64,000 bases of DNA from Blastococcus sp. TF02A-35 (GTDB taxonomy: Bacteria > Actinomycetota > Actinomycetes > Mycobacteriales > Geodermatophilaceae): contig NZ_SPQP01000012.1 of NCBI RefSeq assembly GCF_004571075.1, positions 30,046 through 94,045 on the forward strand. Reading direction: 5' to 3'. The translations under genes and the position numbers were made by a program. Under the pieces are notes generated by a model. That model saw only the letters and a program-made list of their open reading frames with translations, searched no databases and was not told where the DNA came from. Below, piece after piece: positions 63,873 to 64,000 of the stretch (position 1 is the stretch's first letter; each line of letters opens with the position of its first letter).

Positions 63873-64000
63873 ATGTCGTGACCACGGACGTTGTTGACAG
63901 TCGGCGTGGTGGCTTGATCACGAAGGAGACCTCCGGAAGGAGTGGCGATGTCTGACGTCCCCACTCCCGACCGGAGGTCTCTGTGGCCCACGCTAACGCC
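63873..64000 (+). mobile_element. Left end of an IS481-like element (cut by window edge)
   Basis: The sequence from the NPD stop to the window edge holds a transposase start and a 56-base stem-loop (63926-63981) with stems of 11 and 7 bp that contains the GGAGG ribosome site. The exact left terminus is uncertain; TGT starts at 63874 and 63892 are candidates. Confidence 0.55.
63983..64000 (+). CDS. Start of IS481-family transposase (partial)
   Basis: Only six codons remain, GTG 63983 onward, giving VAHANA. This matches the usual opening of IS481-family transposases (AHANA followed by LTP). GGAGG stands at 63973-63977. Identification rests on this short opening and the context, so it is tentative. 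Confidence 0.5.

Overview
The window is GC-rich, gene-dense actinobacterial chromosome. Pointers are many GTG starts and GTGA/ATGA overlaps, a dnaK-grpE-dnaJ operon with an HspR-type (HAIR) box, a bifunctional-type Dcd close to that of mycobacteria, EtfD and FadE5-type beta-oxidation proteins, an acVLRF1 release factor, and a c-di-AMP riboswitch before an NlpC/P60 gene. Together with chemotaxis genes and many small acidic proteins this suggests a Geodermatophilaceae-like organism (Blastococcus, Geodermatophilus, Modestobacter or relatives). That placement is inference.

Layout. 1-2.9 kb: chaperone operon dnaK-grpE-dnaJ (dnaJ cut by the window edge). 3.2-10.5 kb: an AbiEi-like remnant, a PadR/HAAS pair, etfD, a DUF389 membrane protein, an MFS exporter and dcd. 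10.6-15.2 kb: a secreted subtilase with a Pro/Gly/Thr-rich stalk and an IPT/TIG domain, a PAS protein with an adjoining soluble chemoreceptor, and tRNA-Gly(CCC). 15.2-19.9 kb: a convergent DevS/DevR-like histidine kinase and regulator, then a type III polyketide synthase with a UbiG-like methyltransferase and a DUF3140 gene. 20-24.8 kb: small acidic proteins, a TetR regulator, a LapA-like protein and fadE5. 24.8-29.2 kb: a frameshifted metabolite/H+ symporter divergent from a 3-hydroxybutyrate dehydrogenase-like gene and a GAF-PucR regulator, with a palindrome between. 30-35 kb: a five-gene branched-chain amino acid-type ABC transporter whose livM is frameshifted. 35-45 kb: tyrosine phosphatase, diguanylate cyclase, SRPBCC protein, AGE-family epimerase, and the branched-chain 2-oxoacid dehydrogenase operon bkdABC with a divergent Lrp-type regulator. 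45-58 kb: exported hydrolases, an M42 peptidase, small membrane proteins, the riboswitch-controlled NlpC/P60 hydrolase, YihY, an alcohol dehydrogenase and acVLRF1. 58-64 kb: pckG, an old yellow enzyme, an ArsR/SRPBCC pair, a nitronate monooxygenase-like protein, and the left end of an IS481-like element.

How the genes connect. EtfD and FadE5 are the electron sink and a dehydrogenase of fatty-acid oxidation, and a 15-base identical site lies upstream of both. The bkd complex, Liv transporter, hydroxybutyrate module and PEP carboxykinase fit growth on acids, amino acids and other gluconeogenic substrates.

The most unusual items are a 32-bp perfect palindrome carried in frame in the linker of the BkdC E2 subunit, a split Aer-like receptor encoded as two adjoining soluble proteins, a scattered set of small acidic probably disordered proteins, two single-base frameshifts in transporter genes, and a stem-loop that buries the ribosome binding site of the IS481-like transposase.
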